Assembly: GCF_016918505.1 (NCBI RefSeq)
Contig: NZ_JAFFPZ010000004.1
Span: forward strand, 62,001-126,000
Length of the DNA: 64,000 bases
Reading direction: 5' to 3'
From: Desulforhopalus vacuolatus
Lineage (GTDB): Bacteria; Desulfobacterota; Desulfobulbia; Desulfobulbales; Desulfocapsaceae
Shown here: positions 48,462 to 57,603 of the stretch, piece by piece
Position numbering within the stretch: the stretch's first letter is position 1
Layout: every line of letters starts with the position of its first letter
Program-made: the position numbers and the translations under genes
The notes under the pieces: model-generated
What the model was told of the DNA's origin: nothing
Databases searched by the model: none
What the model saw: the letters and a program-made list of their open reading frames with translations, nothing else

Positions 48462-48541
48462 ATTACGAAAATGCGCCTGCAAAATATCGCTGTTTCAATG
48501 CGTTACAAAAAAACCAGGAAGAGCTGACAGCATGTCATTTT

Positions 48542-48566
48542 CTTATCGATAGTTTTTATCGATAAG
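48542..48566. promoter_or_regulatory. Perfect inverted repeat upstream of the peptide transporter operon
   Basis: Arms CTTATCGATA and TATCGATAAG around GTTTT. A TATACT box (48571-48576) lies 5 bp downstream and could be a -10 element, putting the palindrome over the -35 region, as expected for a repressor operator. The sequence TTTTATCGATA also occurs at about 63926-63936, upstream of the ilvC start. Confidence 0.5.
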
Positions 48567-48668
48567 TAGCTATACTTTATATCCAAAAAATCGATTTGTT
48601 ACCCCCTGTGGGGCGTGCTATATAGAGTCGTTTCGAATTCTTTCTGGTTTATTTGAAGCGGGGTTTTT

Positions 48669-49622
48669 TTGGGAACATACATTGTAAAGCGCGTGATTCA
48701 TTCGTTACCATTACTTGTAATGGTCATCATCTTCTCCTTTTTCGTCATACATATCATGCCGGGCGATCCGGTCAGGACCCTGCTCGGAGATCGGGCACCC
48801 GCTGAGCAGGTCGCCAGCATGACGAAAAGCCTGGGCCTTGATCAGCCGCTGGTCATACAATTCACAGTCTGGCTGAAAAACCTCCTCCATTGTGATTTCG
48901 GAACCTCCATCTCCCTGGGAGAACCCGCATTTTCACTGATTTTACAACGCGTAGAGCCCACATTTCTTCTGGGAATTCTCGGAACCCTGATCAGCGTTAT
49001 GGTGGGCATCCCCCTTGGCATCCTTTCCGTCCAGCATCACGGGAAATGGACTGAGAATCTGTTCACCCTGCCCGCCCTTGTTTCGATTTCTGTCCCGGCT
49101 TTCTGGACCGCAATCCTCATGATCCAGCTTCTCGCGGTCAAAATTCATCTGTTTCCTGTTGCGGGCTATCATGTTATCGCCAAATACGGCCTCTCGAAGG
49201 CGCTTTACGATTTGCTGCTTCCCGGGCTGATTCTGGGCATCATGTATTGCGGTCAGATTGCGCGTATGACCAAGGTCTCAACCCTTGAAATAATGCGTCA
49301 GGATTACCTGCTGACGGCTCGGGCAGCTGGCATCAGCGAAGGAAAGATACTCTATTATTATGCGCTGAAAAATTCTCTGGCCTCAATCATCGTCGTTATT
49401 GGCTACAGTTTTGCCAGTATGCTTGCCGGAGCCGTGGTCATAGAACAAATATTCAATATCCCAGGTCTCGGGAATCTTACAATCACCTCAATACTCAACA
49501 GAGATTATCCTGTTATTCAGGGCACTCTGATATTTGTCACAGTCATTTTCATCATAATAAATATGCTTACGGACATTCTGTGCGCATACGTCAATCCCAA
49601 AATCAAACATGAAATCGAATAG
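48669..49622 (+). CDS. Peptide/nickel-type ABC permease, DppB/OppB-like
   Basis: A 317-residue inner-membrane permease with six predicted membrane spans. The N-terminus YIVKRVIHSLPLLVMVIIFSF, PGDPVRTLLGDRA and the coupling loop (EAA) around DYLLTARAAGISEGKILYYYALKNSL are typical of the DppB family. A TTG start at 48669, with AGCGGGG about 8 nt upstream, gives the conserved N-terminus; no ATG is available. First of a five-gene operon, with its TAG overlapping the next GTG start. Confidence 0.93.
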   Translation: MGTYIVKRVIHSLPLLVMVIIFSFFVIHIMPGDPVRTLLGDRAPAEQVASMTKSLGLDQPLVIQFTVWLKNLLHCDFGTSISLGEPAFSLILQRVEPTFLLGILGTLISVMVGIPLGILSVQHHGKWTENLFTLPALVSISVPAFWTAILMIQLLAVKIHLFPVAGYHVIAKYGLSKALYDLLLPGLILGIMYCGQIARMTKVSTLEIMRQDYLLTARAAGISEGKILYYYALKNSLASIIVVIGYSFASMLAGAVVIEQIFNIPGLGNLTITSILNRDYPVIQGTLIFVTVIFIIINMLTDILCAYVNPKIKHEIE

Positions 49623-50458
49623 TGCATACTCTTCTTAAGATAAGGGAAAAAACAAACGCATATATTCTCACGGGTATCGCGCTTTTGACCATCGTTTTCA
49701 TGTTCAGCACCATTGGCCCTCTCGTCTCCGCCTTTGATCCCCTGCTCACAGCGCCGGCCATGCGGCTGACGGCTCCGGGCAGTGTTCACTGGATGGGGAC
49801 TGACGATGTGGGGCGGGATGTTTTTATTCGAGTTATCTACGGCATCAAAATATCCTTGATAATTGGCGTTGTCGTCGCCCTTATAAGCGGGATTACGGGT
49901 ACCATTGCGGGTGTGAGTGCCGCCTATTACCCCATCACCTCAAAAGTCATCATGCGCATCGTCGACGGCATCATGGCCTTCCCCACGATTATCCTCGCCA
50001 TCGTGCTTGCCGGGATTCTGGGAGCAGGCATGAGGAATATCATCATTGCCCTGTCCATTTCGTATTTTCCGATGATCGCCCGGGTTGTACGGAATGCAAC
50101 TGCTGAAGTTCTCGCAACCGAATATGTTGAATCAGCTGAAGTCCTCGGTAAATCAAATACCTACATCATCTTTCGCTATATACTCCCCAATATTGCATCT
50201 CCGCTGATCGTACAGATCACCTACACCTTTGCCATGGCCATTTTGAATGAATCAATCCTGAGTTTCCTCGGAGTCGGGATACAAATTCCCACGCCGAGCC
50301 TGGGGGGAATGGTCAGCGATGGCCGAAACTATATCAGTACAGCTCCCTGGATCATCACTTTCCCGGGACTGGTGATTTCATGGATAGTCCTTTCACTGGA
50401 TCTCCTGGGCGACGGGTTGAGAGAAATGCTGGACCCCAGGCGCAGGCGTGCCAGCTGA
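49622..50458 (+). CDS. Peptide/nickel-type ABC permease, DppC/OppC-like
   Basis: A 278-residue permease partner. Periplasmic segment with MGTDDVGRDVFIRVIYGIKISL and the coupling loop YVESAEVLGKSNTYIIFRYILPNIAS are family hallmarks; six membrane spans are predicted. The GTG start shares its first base with the stop of the dppB-like gene. C-terminal GDGLREMLDPRRRR is the usual end of DppC proteins, followed by three residues. Confidence 0.93.
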   Translation: MHTLLKIREKTNAYILTGIALLTIVFMFSTIGPLVSAFDPLLTAPAMRLTAPGSVHWMGTDDVGRDVFIRVIYGIKISLIIGVVVALISGITGTIAGVSAAYYPITSKVIMRIVDGIMAFPTIILAIVLAGILGAGMRNIIIALSISYFPMIARVVRNATAEVLATEYVESAEVLGKSNTYIIFRYILPNIASPLIVQITYTFAMAILNESILSFLGVGIQIPTPSLGGMVSDGRNYISTAPWIITFPGLVISWIVLSLDLLGDGLREMLDPRRRRAS

Positions 50459-50513
50459 TTTCCAAAAAAACATGATATTCCCCCAGAATGCGGACAAAAC
50501 AACAGAGATTGAG

Positions 50514-51479
50514 ATGCAAGACCTTTTGAGAATAGAAAACCTGAGTGTTGTGGCAACAGACAAAAAACGCACAACTCAAATTGTCAGTGAAGTTTCCTTT
50601 ACTGTCCGCAACGGCGAAACCATGGGGATTATCGGGGAATCAGGATGTGGAAAGAGCATTACCGCAATGAGCATCCTGAAGCTGACAGAACCCAACATAC
50701 ATATCGACAAGGGGCACATATACTGGGGAAATATCTGTCTGAGTGAACTTTCAGAGAGCAGATTGCGAAAAATATGCGGAAAAGAAATCGGCATGATATT
50801 TCAGGAACCCATGACGTCTCTCAATCCAGTTTTTACAATTAAACAGCAACTTTCCGCACCCATCAGATTGCATCTTGGCCTGAGTAAACCAGATATTCAT
50901 CAGCGCTGTATAAGGCTTATGGAGGATGTGGGCATCAAAGATCCTGAAAAAACACTCAAATCATATCCCCACGAACTTTCAGGCGGTATGTGCCAGAGAG
51001 TGGCCATCGCCATCGCAATATCCTGTGACCCTCAACTTCTGATCGCGGACGAGCCCACAACGGCCCTTGATGTCACAATACAGGCACAGATCCTGGGAAT
51101 CCTCAAAAACCTGATCCGTACAAATCAGATGGCGCTTCTCATCATCTCCCATGATATGGGTGTCATTGCGTCCTTATCCGAAAACATAACGGTTATGTAC
51201 GGTGGAGAAATTGTTGAGCAGAATACGAGGGACAATATCATAAAGCAGTCTTCCCATCCCTATACGAAAAAGCTGATACGCTCGGCTGAAGAACTCTATG
51301 ACGGTGCCGACGAACTGACCCTTGTCAGGGGCAATGTCCCCCGACCGGGAGAAAACCGTACAGGATGCAGATTTGCCCCGCGATGTGATCTCAGTACACA
51401 AAGATGCCATGCAGAACACCCCCCGCTGGTACAGAAAGAACGTGGAAAAGGAACTGTAAGATGTTGGAACTGCAGATGA
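50514..51479 (+). CDS. Peptide ABC transporter ATPase, DppD/OppD-like
   Basis: A 321-residue ATPase. Walker A GESGCGKS, Q-loop FQEPMTSLNPVF, signature LSGGMCQRVAIAIA, Walker B LLIADEPTTALDVT and His switch IISHDMGV are all intact; the C-terminal oligopeptide-transport extension includes NRTGCRFAPRC with four Cys. Start at ATG 50514 (MQDLLRIENLSVV) fits family alignment; the frame is open to a GTG at 50448 that overlaps the permease gene. It overlaps the next ATPase gene. Confidence 0.92.
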   Translation: MQDLLRIENLSVVATDKKRTTQIVSEVSFTVRNGETMGIIGESGCGKSITAMSILKLTEPNIHIDKGHIYWGNICLSELSESRLRKICGKEIGMIFQEPMTSLNPVFTIKQQLSAPIRLHLGLSKPDIHQRCIRLMEDVGIKDPEKTLKSYPHELSGGMCQRVAIAIAISCDPQLLIADEPTTALDVTIQAQILGILKNLIRTNQMALLIISHDMGVIASLSENITVMYGGEIVEQNTRDNIIKQSSHPYTKKLIRSAEELYDGADELTLVRGNVPRPGENRTGCRFAPRCDLSTQRCHAEHPPLVQKERGKGTVRCWNCR

Positions 51480-52399
51480 GAGAACAAAATTCACACCCAA
51501 AGCCCCCTCTTTTACTCGAAATAAAAAATATCTGTAAAAGTTTTGTTTCGAAAAATTCTGTAATCAAGGCGGTAGACCGTGTCTCCTTCAATATACATAA
51601 AGGTGAGACCTATGCCCTTGTCGGCGAATCCGGCTGTGGCAAGACAACAACCGGGCGGATGATTCTCCGTCTGCTGGATGTCGACAAAGGGCAAATCCTT
51701 TTTGAAGGCATTCCCATAAGCGGGCTGACAAAACGGCAATTACGCAAAAAGCGGCACACTATTCAGATTATTTTTCAGAATCCTTACGGTTCTCTGAATC
51801 CAAGGATGAAAATCAGCACACTTCTGGCAGAGGCCATTGTAAGCAGGGCCGAAAAACCTTCTCATATCCGGGCGGAAGCGGAGAGATTGCTGCAGAGCGT
51901 CGGCCTGGGAAAGGAGAATCTGGATAAATATCCCCATGAATTTTCAGGCGGACAGCGACAAAGGATCTGTATTGCCAGAGCCATTGCCACACATCCAAAG
52001 CTGATCATCTGTGATGAGCCGGTCTCGGCACTTGATCTGCTCGTTCAGGCCCAAATTCTGTGTCTCTTACAGAAACTTCAGAAAGAGTATGGGTTTTCTT
52101 ATCTGTTTATTTCGCATGATCTGTCGGTTGTCCGCTATATGAGCGACAGGATCGGCGTGATGTACAACGGGAGAATTGTTGAGGAGGGTACGCGCGACGA
52201 AATATTTAAGAATCCGCAGCACAGCTATACGAGACTTTTATTTGCATCATTACCCACACTGAAAAATGCAGACGCGTTCGCTGCAGCACATATTCAAAAA
52301 GATACGGAGACCTGTCAGAAGGTGCTTCGTCAGGGAAAAGAACACTCGAACCAAAAGGTAGAAGTAAGCCCGACACATTATTTGCTTGCAGATCAGTAG
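51461..52399 (+). CDS. Peptide ABC transporter ATPase, DppF/OppF-like
   Basis: A 312-residue second ATPase. Walker A GESGCGKTTTG, Q-loop FQNPYGSLNPRM, signature FSGGQRQRICIARA, Walker B LIICDEPVSALDLL and FISHDLSVVRYMSDR are present. AAGGAA before ATG 51461 favours this start; ATG 51476, overlapping the stop of the previous gene (ATGA), is the alternative. The C-terminal part is longer than usual and low in conservation. Confidence 0.92.
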   Translation: MLELQMREQNSHPKPPLLLEIKNICKSFVSKNSVIKAVDRVSFNIHKGETYALVGESGCGKTTTGRMILRLLDVDKGQILFEGIPISGLTKRQLRKKRHTIQIIFQNPYGSLNPRMKISTLLAEAIVSRAEKPSHIRAEAERLLQSVGLGKENLDKYPHEFSGGQRQRICIARAIATHPKLIICDEPVSALDLLVQAQILCLLQKLQKEYGFSYLFISHDLSVVRYMSDRIGVMYNGRIVEEGTRDEIFKNPQHSYTRLLFASLPTLKNADAFAAAHIQKDTETCQKVLRQGKEHSNQKVEVSPTHYLLADQ

Positions 52400-52484
52400 C
52401 ATGGAACCTTGCATCTGAACGAAATACAGGATGTTTCAAGATACCCGCATATTTACCCTCATCTCATGACAAAAAGGAGAACCC

Positions 52485-54122
52485 ATGAGAAAACGAAAAT
52501 CCACCCTGCTGTTTATTCTGCTCGTTGCGGCCTTTGTTGTTGCCGGTTGCAAGAGCAACGCTGAACAGCCCGAAAAATCAAATCAGGCAGCAGAGCAGGC
52601 TCCTGTTGTCTCCAGCGAACCACAATCCGGTGGAGAAATTACTATTGCCCTGCAAAAGGCCCCTGACAATCTTGATACAGATTTTGGTACACAGTGGGAA
52701 GCCACCCAGGTCATGAATCACGTGTATGAGGGACTCTTTGAAACAGACGGAAACGGCCAGGCCCAGCCGTATCTCGCCGAGTCCTGCACTCTTTCCAGTG
52801 ATGCGAAACAGTATGATATCAAACTCAGAAAAGGCGTAAAATTCTCAGACGGCCATGAAATGAAGGCTGAAGATGTAAAAGCCTCCATTGACCGCTGGCT
52901 GCGCAAGAATCAGGCAGGCCACATTGTCAAAGATAAAGTCGAAAGCGTCGATATCATAAATGATTATGAAATAAGGATTACCCTCAACCAGATCTATGCG
53001 CCTATTCTCAGCATCATGGCGTCTCAGGTCTCCGGCCAGAGGATGTATGTGCGGGAAAAGAAAATTCTCGACACATTCGGGGATAATATCATTACCGAAT
53101 ATATCGGAACCGGTCCGTATAGTATTGAGGAATACGTCGCCAGTCAGAAGGCAGTCCTTGTAAAAAATGACAACTATACACCTGCGCAGGGAAAAATTTC
53201 CGGCCTTACCGGCGAGAGGATTCCCTATCTCGACAAAATCACCATGGATTTTGTTCCGGAAGAAAGCGTGCGTGTGGCCGGGCTGCAAAGCGGCCAGTAC
53301 GATTTCATAGACGAGGTCTCTACAGACCAGTACACCACGCTCTCCGAATATCCCGGAATCAAGCCGGTCATCTGCAATGATGGTACCATCAGTGTTATCG
53401 CCTTCAATTGTGCAAAACCACCCTTTGACAACAAACGTATGCGGCAGGCCGTAACCTGCGCCATTGATAATGCAGCGCTGGCCCAGGCGCAAATTGGCGA
53501 TAAAAAATTCTGGAGTGTTGAAGACGGCAGCTGGTTCAAAAAAGGGAATATCTGGCATGACCCTGAGGCTGGCAAAGACATGTACAATGTGCACGATGTG
53601 GCCAGAGCAAAAAAACTGGTAGAGGAGTCTGGATATAACGGAGAAACAATCAGCATCGTTGGCGACAAATCAAACATGTATGAAAGTAACGCGGCACTTG
53701 TTCTGCAAAACGAGCTTCAAGCCATTGGACTCAATGTCTCCGTTGACCTCTATGACGAGGCAACCGCTTTTGATTACGAGACAACGGGCAAATGGCATAT
53801 CCGGGTCAGCAGATGGAGCGATATGACCCCCGATCCCCAGAACTTCCAGCCGTGGACAGGTACCAACGGGTGGATTACCGGCTGGAACGATAAGGCATCC
53901 CACGAAATGGACGCACTGTTCGAGAGGATGGCAGTCGAGACAGATCAGCAGGCACGGTATGAAATTGTCAAAGAATTTTATGCTAAATTCTGGGAAGAAG
54001 TCCCGTATATAAAGAGCTTCAATGATGTCCGTCTTTATGGCATTAGCGAGCGGGTACAAGGCTTTAAGGCTTATGGACAGCCTTTTTTCTGGAACACGTG
54101 GGTAGACAGTTCAGCCAGATAA
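52485..54122 (+). CDS. Peptide-binding lipoprotein, SBP_bac_5 family
   Basis: A 545-residue extracytoplasmic binding protein. The lipobox VVAGC places the lipidated Cys at residue 22. The mature protein has the family signature in AESCTLSSDAKQYDIKLRKG then VKFSDGHEMKAEDVKAS, and the usual closing region with a conserved Trp-rich lobe (WHIRVSRWSDMTPDPQNFQPW). The neighbouring permeases and two ATPases make a complete importer. Substrate could be peptides, nickel chelates or other small molecules; the sequence does not decide. Ribosome-binding site AAAAAGGAG at 52471-52479. Confidence 0.92.
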   Translation: MRKRKSTLLFILLVAAFVVAGCKSNAEQPEKSNQAAEQAPVVSSEPQSGGEITIALQKAPDNLDTDFGTQWEATQVMNHVYEGLFETDGNGQAQPYLAESCTLSSDAKQYDIKLRKGVKFSDGHEMKAEDVKASIDRWLRKNQAGHIVKDKVESVDIINDYEIRITLNQIYAPILSIMASQVSGQRMYVREKKILDTFGDNIITEYIGTGPYSIEEYVASQKAVLVKNDNYTPAQGKISGLTGERIPYLDKITMDFVPEESVRVAGLQSGQYDFIDEVSTDQYTTLSEYPGIKPVICNDGTISVIAFNCAKPPFDNKRMRQAVTCAIDNAALAQAQIGDKKFWSVEDGSWFKKGNIWHDPEAGKDMYNVHDVARAKKLVEESGYNGETISIVGDKSNMYESNAALVLQNELQAIGLNVSVDLYDEATAFDYETTGKWHIRVSRWSDMTPDPQNFQPWTGTNGWITGWNDKASHEMDALFERMAVETDQQARYEIVKEFYAKFWEEVPYIKSFNDVRLYGISERVQGFKAYGQPFFWNTWVDSSAR

Positions 54123-54340
54123 GACCAGCAGGGGGAAGGGAGACAGGAAAAAGTAAAAGGTCTTTGTAGAGACGCCCAATTTGGGCGTCTTCAGCACAAC
54201 GGACGTTTTTACAATGAGATCAATTTTACATCCTGTTTAGCCATTCGTAATCGCCCCAAAAGATGTCAACGCAGTTGCCTTCTCTGGTCAGTAAAAAATG
54301 TAAAAGTATTACACAAGAACAACAGAACAACTCAATCCAG
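54123..54340. repeat. Dispersed repeats after the transporter operon
   Basis: 54130-54155 purine tract (GGGGGAAGGGAGACAGG). 54165-54215 partial copy of the GTAGAGACGCCCAATTTGGG block with CAGCACAACGGACG. 54225-54312 copy of the TTTTACATCCTGTTTAGCC to AAAATGTAAAAGTATTAC element. Confidence 0.75.
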
Positions 54341-54350
54341 GGTGTTACCC

Positions 54351-55289
54351 ATGAAGAATACCAATGTATGGAAAATGACAACAGCACTCGGCCTGCAACA
54401 CAGAATTGCAGGGGTGCATTTTCTCGACTTTCAGGAAGACTATAACAACTGCAAAGCCAGTCCTGGATCACAAAAAGGGTCTTACTGCTATCAAGTCCGA
54501 CAGGCACTGGACGGCAAACATTTCAAGGCAGATAAGAATCTCGTAACCTGCGAATATGCCCGTGCAGCCCTTGGTCTGGAGAAACCGGATATTTCCATGC
54601 GCGAAGGCAGAAGCTTTGACTATTGCGGACTTTCTGAAAGTCGGACGATTGGGAAAAATATTGCTGATGCAATGATGTACATTGATCAGGATATTTACGG
54701 TGTTGAACTCGGCCCTCTTGAAGAGATGGAACACGCCGATCTTGTTATCATGGTGGATTATGCGCAGACTATCATGCGAATAATGCAGGGATACGCCTAC
54801 AAATACGGAGCACCACAACATCTCAGCTTTTATGGCAACCAGGCCATGTGTTCCGACATGACATCAAAGGTTTTTCATACAAACGATATCAATATCTCAC
54901 TGATGTGCAACGGCACAAGGCGGTGCGGAAAATACGACAAAGGGGAGATTGCTGTTGCCCTGCCGATCAATATGTTCGACCCCCTTGCCGATGGCATCAT
55001 TGAGACACTCAATGCGGTTCAACTTGTCACGGAAAAAAAGAGAATCATAGAAACCCTGAAGCATACCGACAGACCTGATGATGAAGAAAACAGTGCTGCG
55101 GACAAGGCGGACCCGCAAGGCCCCGCCCAGGAGGGTAGAACCAATGACAAACCGGATCATACGGGTACGTCGGGAAAGAGAAACAGCCTGGGTCTCGAAA
55201 TAGATACGCAGTACAACTACGGCAAGGGATTGCTGGAATACGACCATCACGTTTTGGATCTTCGCAAAAAAGGCGACAGCAGTTTGTAA
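54351..55289 (+). CDS. DUF169 family protein
   Basis: A 312-residue cytosolic protein that fits the DUF169/COG2043 family: CEYARAALGLEK, LEEMEHADLVIMVDYAQTIMRIMQGY, YGNQAMCSDMTSKVF and ISLMCNGTRRCGKYDKGEIAVALPINMF are the matching blocks. Seven or more Cys are spread through the first 210 residues. The last ~70 residues are a low-complexity acidic/Lys tail (ENSAADKADPQGPAQEG) and are not part of the domain. Function unknown. A GTG at 54342 is an alternative start. Confidence 0.72.
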   Translation: MKNTNVWKMTTALGLQHRIAGVHFLDFQEDYNNCKASPGSQKGSYCYQVRQALDGKHFKADKNLVTCEYARAALGLEKPDISMREGRSFDYCGLSESRTIGKNIADAMMYIDQDIYGVELGPLEEMEHADLVIMVDYAQTIMRIMQGYAYKYGAPQHLSFYGNQAMCSDMTSKVFHTNDINISLMCNGTRRCGKYDKGEIAVALPINMFDPLADGIIETLNAVQLVTEKKRIIETLKHTDRPDDEENSAADKADPQGPAQEGRTNDKPDHTGTSGKRNSLGLEIDTQYNYGKGLLEYDHHVLDLRKKGDSSL

Positions 55290-55417
55290 GCAACACGGTG
55301 GTTATCTCTTAACGACAATCAGCCCGCCTCCTTAGATATTTTTTTAACCATTTTACTTTTGCTTAAATTCCATTGAGTAAATTCCGATTATTAAACATAA
55401 TGTTGGTGTTGACCTTA

Positions 55418-55466
55418 CGCCGTATTTAGCGCAAGCAAGGATAGCTTGGTTGTAATAAATACGGCG
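55418..55466. repeat. Long inverted repeat after the HEPN gene
   Basis: Arms CGCCGTATTTA and TAAATACGGCG (11 bp, perfect) enclose an inner imperfect stem GCAAGC/GCTTG. No T run follows directly, so it is not a standard terminator. It lies 28 bp beyond the minus-strand HEPN gene. Confidence 0.6.
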
Positions 55467-55493
55467 CAAGATGTTCGACGAAGTAAATACGAG

Positions 55494-55944
55494 TTATAAC
55501 AAGTTTTCATGAAGTGTTTCTTTCATGGCCTTGATAATTATTTCTGCAGCATTGATACCCTTGGAAACCTCTTTGAAACTTTTGTGAACACCCCCAGAAT
55601 GTGCGACTTTATGCCTTGCTTTAACAATATCTCCAAAAAGTGTTACTTCAGGCTCAAAACCCTTCAATTTTTCATTGAATTTATTTTTCATCTCATCGCC
55701 GAATTGAGCCATAAACCCTACAAGAGACTTTTTTTCAAAAGATCTTAAAATTTTTTATTTCTTTAGATTCAATAGTTTCAACAGATATCTCCAACTCATC
55801 ATATACAGACTGTTGTAACTCTGCACACAGACAAATGAGAGCATATTGCGCTAGATAAGATTCTATGGGACTGCCTTCGAGATTGTTATTCGAGATAAGC
55901 TTTTGGGCATCATCTAGCACGGTCTTCGTTCTTGCAAAATGCAT
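55494..55944 (-). pseudogene. HEPN-domain protein (MAE_28990-like), frame broken by a +1 shift
   Basis: Two frames make one protein. The first part starts at ATG 55944 (MHFARTKTVLDDAQKL, then YLAQYALICLCAELQQSVYDEL) and hits TGA after KNFKIF. Shifting +1 at the TTTT run continues as FEKKSLVGFMAQFGDEMKNK to VKARHKVAHSGG and the stop at 55494. The joined product of about 149 residues is a HEPN fold with the RNase motif R-x4-H (RHKVAH). It starts 10 bp after the DUF262 stop, with GGG as a weak ribosome-binding site. Either an indel has killed it, or UUU-UGA is a programmed +1 site like that of prfB. HEPN proteins are commonly RNase toxins. Confidence 0.7.
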
Positions 55945-55954
55945 AACGGATCCC

Positions 55955-56977
55955 TCACCCAATAAGAATTTCCTCGGCCTTGACAAAACGCCCTTCTACC
56001 GATTTTGTATCGCTCGTACTTTCGTAAACATTTTCTTTAAAGTTTTCATTATATTTTAAAATTTCAAATCTTTCTTTAAAATCATCGGGAATACTTTCAA
56101 ATTCAGTCCTAAGAATTACAGCCATGATGCAATCTATTGCCGCATAATTAAGCCGTCCCTTGAGATGAAAAGGCTTGTCTCCCAAATGTTCAAAGACAAA
56201 GGCACATACTTTTTCAAAAGCATTTATTAATGGCTGTACATCGTCAGCAATAGTTCTGGAATTATCCTTCATAAACTCAGTTAAAAAAGATTTCATAGGC
56301 TTTTCATACTCTTCTTTTCGTGCAGCAAGAGCAAGAATTCTTAAAACAAGTTCAACATCTTTAAACCGTAAATCCATTTTTTCTTTTCCAAATATTTTTC
56401 TCCAGTTACTATTTTTATTTAATTCCTCAAGTTTGTTTGCAAAAATTCCTGAATATACACACCTGCGAACTTCCATTGGATTTAATTTTTTACCACCAGT
56501 GTTTAAACGTTCAAAAATATGATAAATGCTCGTATCATCTGCAGGATCAAGCTGTTGAATAATAGTTGCACGCAAAATAGAATCTTCTAATGCTCTTTTA
56601 TCTGCATCTGTTAAGTCTTCAAAAGAACTATTATCCCATGGTTTTTCAACATTACTCAGCCGAAATATTTTTTCTTTGAAAAATCCTTTCAAAAAAAATA
56701 TTGCACTCAGTATTCTTTGCTGACCATCAACAACCAAAAATTTATTATCTTCCCTTCTTTTATAAAGAAAGACCCCGGGAACTGGTAATCCCAAAAGAAA
56801 GGATTCAATCAACTTACTTGCATCACTCTTATTCCAAACAAACTGTCTTTGAAAGTCTGGAATGATTAGATCACCCTTTTCCCATTTACGATAGTATTCA
56901 GCCAGCGACATATCGGAAGGATAATTCGAGATCTCATACGTAATCTTCTTTTTATTTTTATTATTTGAATCTGTCAC
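55955..56977 (-). CDS. DUF262 (GmrS N-terminal/ParB-like) domain protein
   Basis: A 340-residue DUF262 protein. The N-terminal half has LIIPDFQRQFVWNKSDASKL and the NTP-binding-type motif FLVVDGQQRILSAIFFL (DGQQR at about 79-83), then YHIFERLNTGGKKLNPMEVR, all standard for DUF262. The C-terminal half is helical with no DUF1524 HNH motif, so it is not a full GmrSD-like restriction enzyme. DUF262 domains act as NTP-dependent sensors or nucleases in phage defence. The HEPN gene follows directly, suggesting a two-gene conflict module. Upstream DNA is a transposase remnant. Confidence 0.88.
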   Translation of the reverse strand: MTDSNNKNKKKITYEISNYPSDMSLAEYYRKWEKGDLIIPDFQRQFVWNKSDASKLIESFLLGLPVPGVFLYKRREDNKFLVVDGQQRILSAIFFLKGFFKEKIFRLSNVEKPWDNSSFEDLTDADKRALEDSILRATIIQQLDPADDTSIYHIFERLNTGGKKLNPMEVRRCVYSGIFANKLEELNKNSNWRKIFGKEKMDLRFKDVELVLRILALAARKEEYEKPMKSFLTEFMKDNSRTIADDVQPLINAFEKVCAFVFEHLGDKPFHLKGRLNYAAIDCIMAVILRTEFESIPDDFKERFEILKYNENFKENVYESTSDTKSVEGRFVKAEEILIG

Positions 56978-57027
56978 TTTGTCATCTCCCTATTTTTCTC
57001 GTTCTTGAAAATCATTCAAAATTTCAT

Positions 57028-57586
57028 CTATACCCGCTCCCATCCCCCTGTTTTTACTTCCCAATCCTTCAGATTATAAAATTCATTAATCCAAAAAAGA
57101 ATTGGAAGTTGTTTGGTAGCGGTAAGATCCGGTTGATACTTAGGCGTGTGAAGGGAATACCAGTCATCAGCAGCGCTGCCCCGCCGCTGAATCCCAAGCA
57201 ATATCAGGCCTGTATACATCCCCTTATGCCTTTTGTCATTGCGTCGATGACAAGCTTGTCGATAATATCTGGCATGAACCTTGATGGTGACACCGCTTCT
57301 CGTTTGAACCCGAACGGTCTCAAATCCTTCGCTTTTCATTCGTCCTGGCAAATGATTAAGCAGTTCTTTTTCCTGGATCTGACATTCAGAACAATCCAGA
57401 TTTATCTGAAATTTTTTTTAATAACAAAGCTGCCAATTGGTTTGTATAACTCAGAATTTCCAATTCCACCGCTTCTACGTCCTCTGGGCTTCTTAGTCTC
57501 CGTTTGTCTTCGTCAAGTTCTTTCAAGCAAACATAAACCTCTTCAACTGTTTCACAATCGCCAGCCTTTTTCATTCCCATGACCAT
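57028..57586 (-). pseudogene. Transposase remnant, possibly ISKra4 family
   Basis: Minus-strand pieces in two frames: 57586-57386 (KKAGDCETVEEVYVCLKELD, ending in an A8 run) and about 57412-57028 (CQIQEKELLNHLPGRMKSEG, TRSGVTIKVHARYYRQACHR, GMYTGLILLGI). The second resembles the VxVRTxxGxTxxVRxRYYRR region that I associate with ISKra4-type transposases. The catalytic core is absent and the frame is broken, so it is inactive. Family call by eye. Confidence 0.5.
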
Positions 57587-57603
57587 CCTCTCTGGTTTAT
57601 AAA

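Noticed and set aside
55494-56977. Standard HEPN-MNT toxin-antitoxin pair
   Set aside because: The partner gene is DUF262, not a minimal nucleotidyltransferase, so the MntA/HepT model does not apply.
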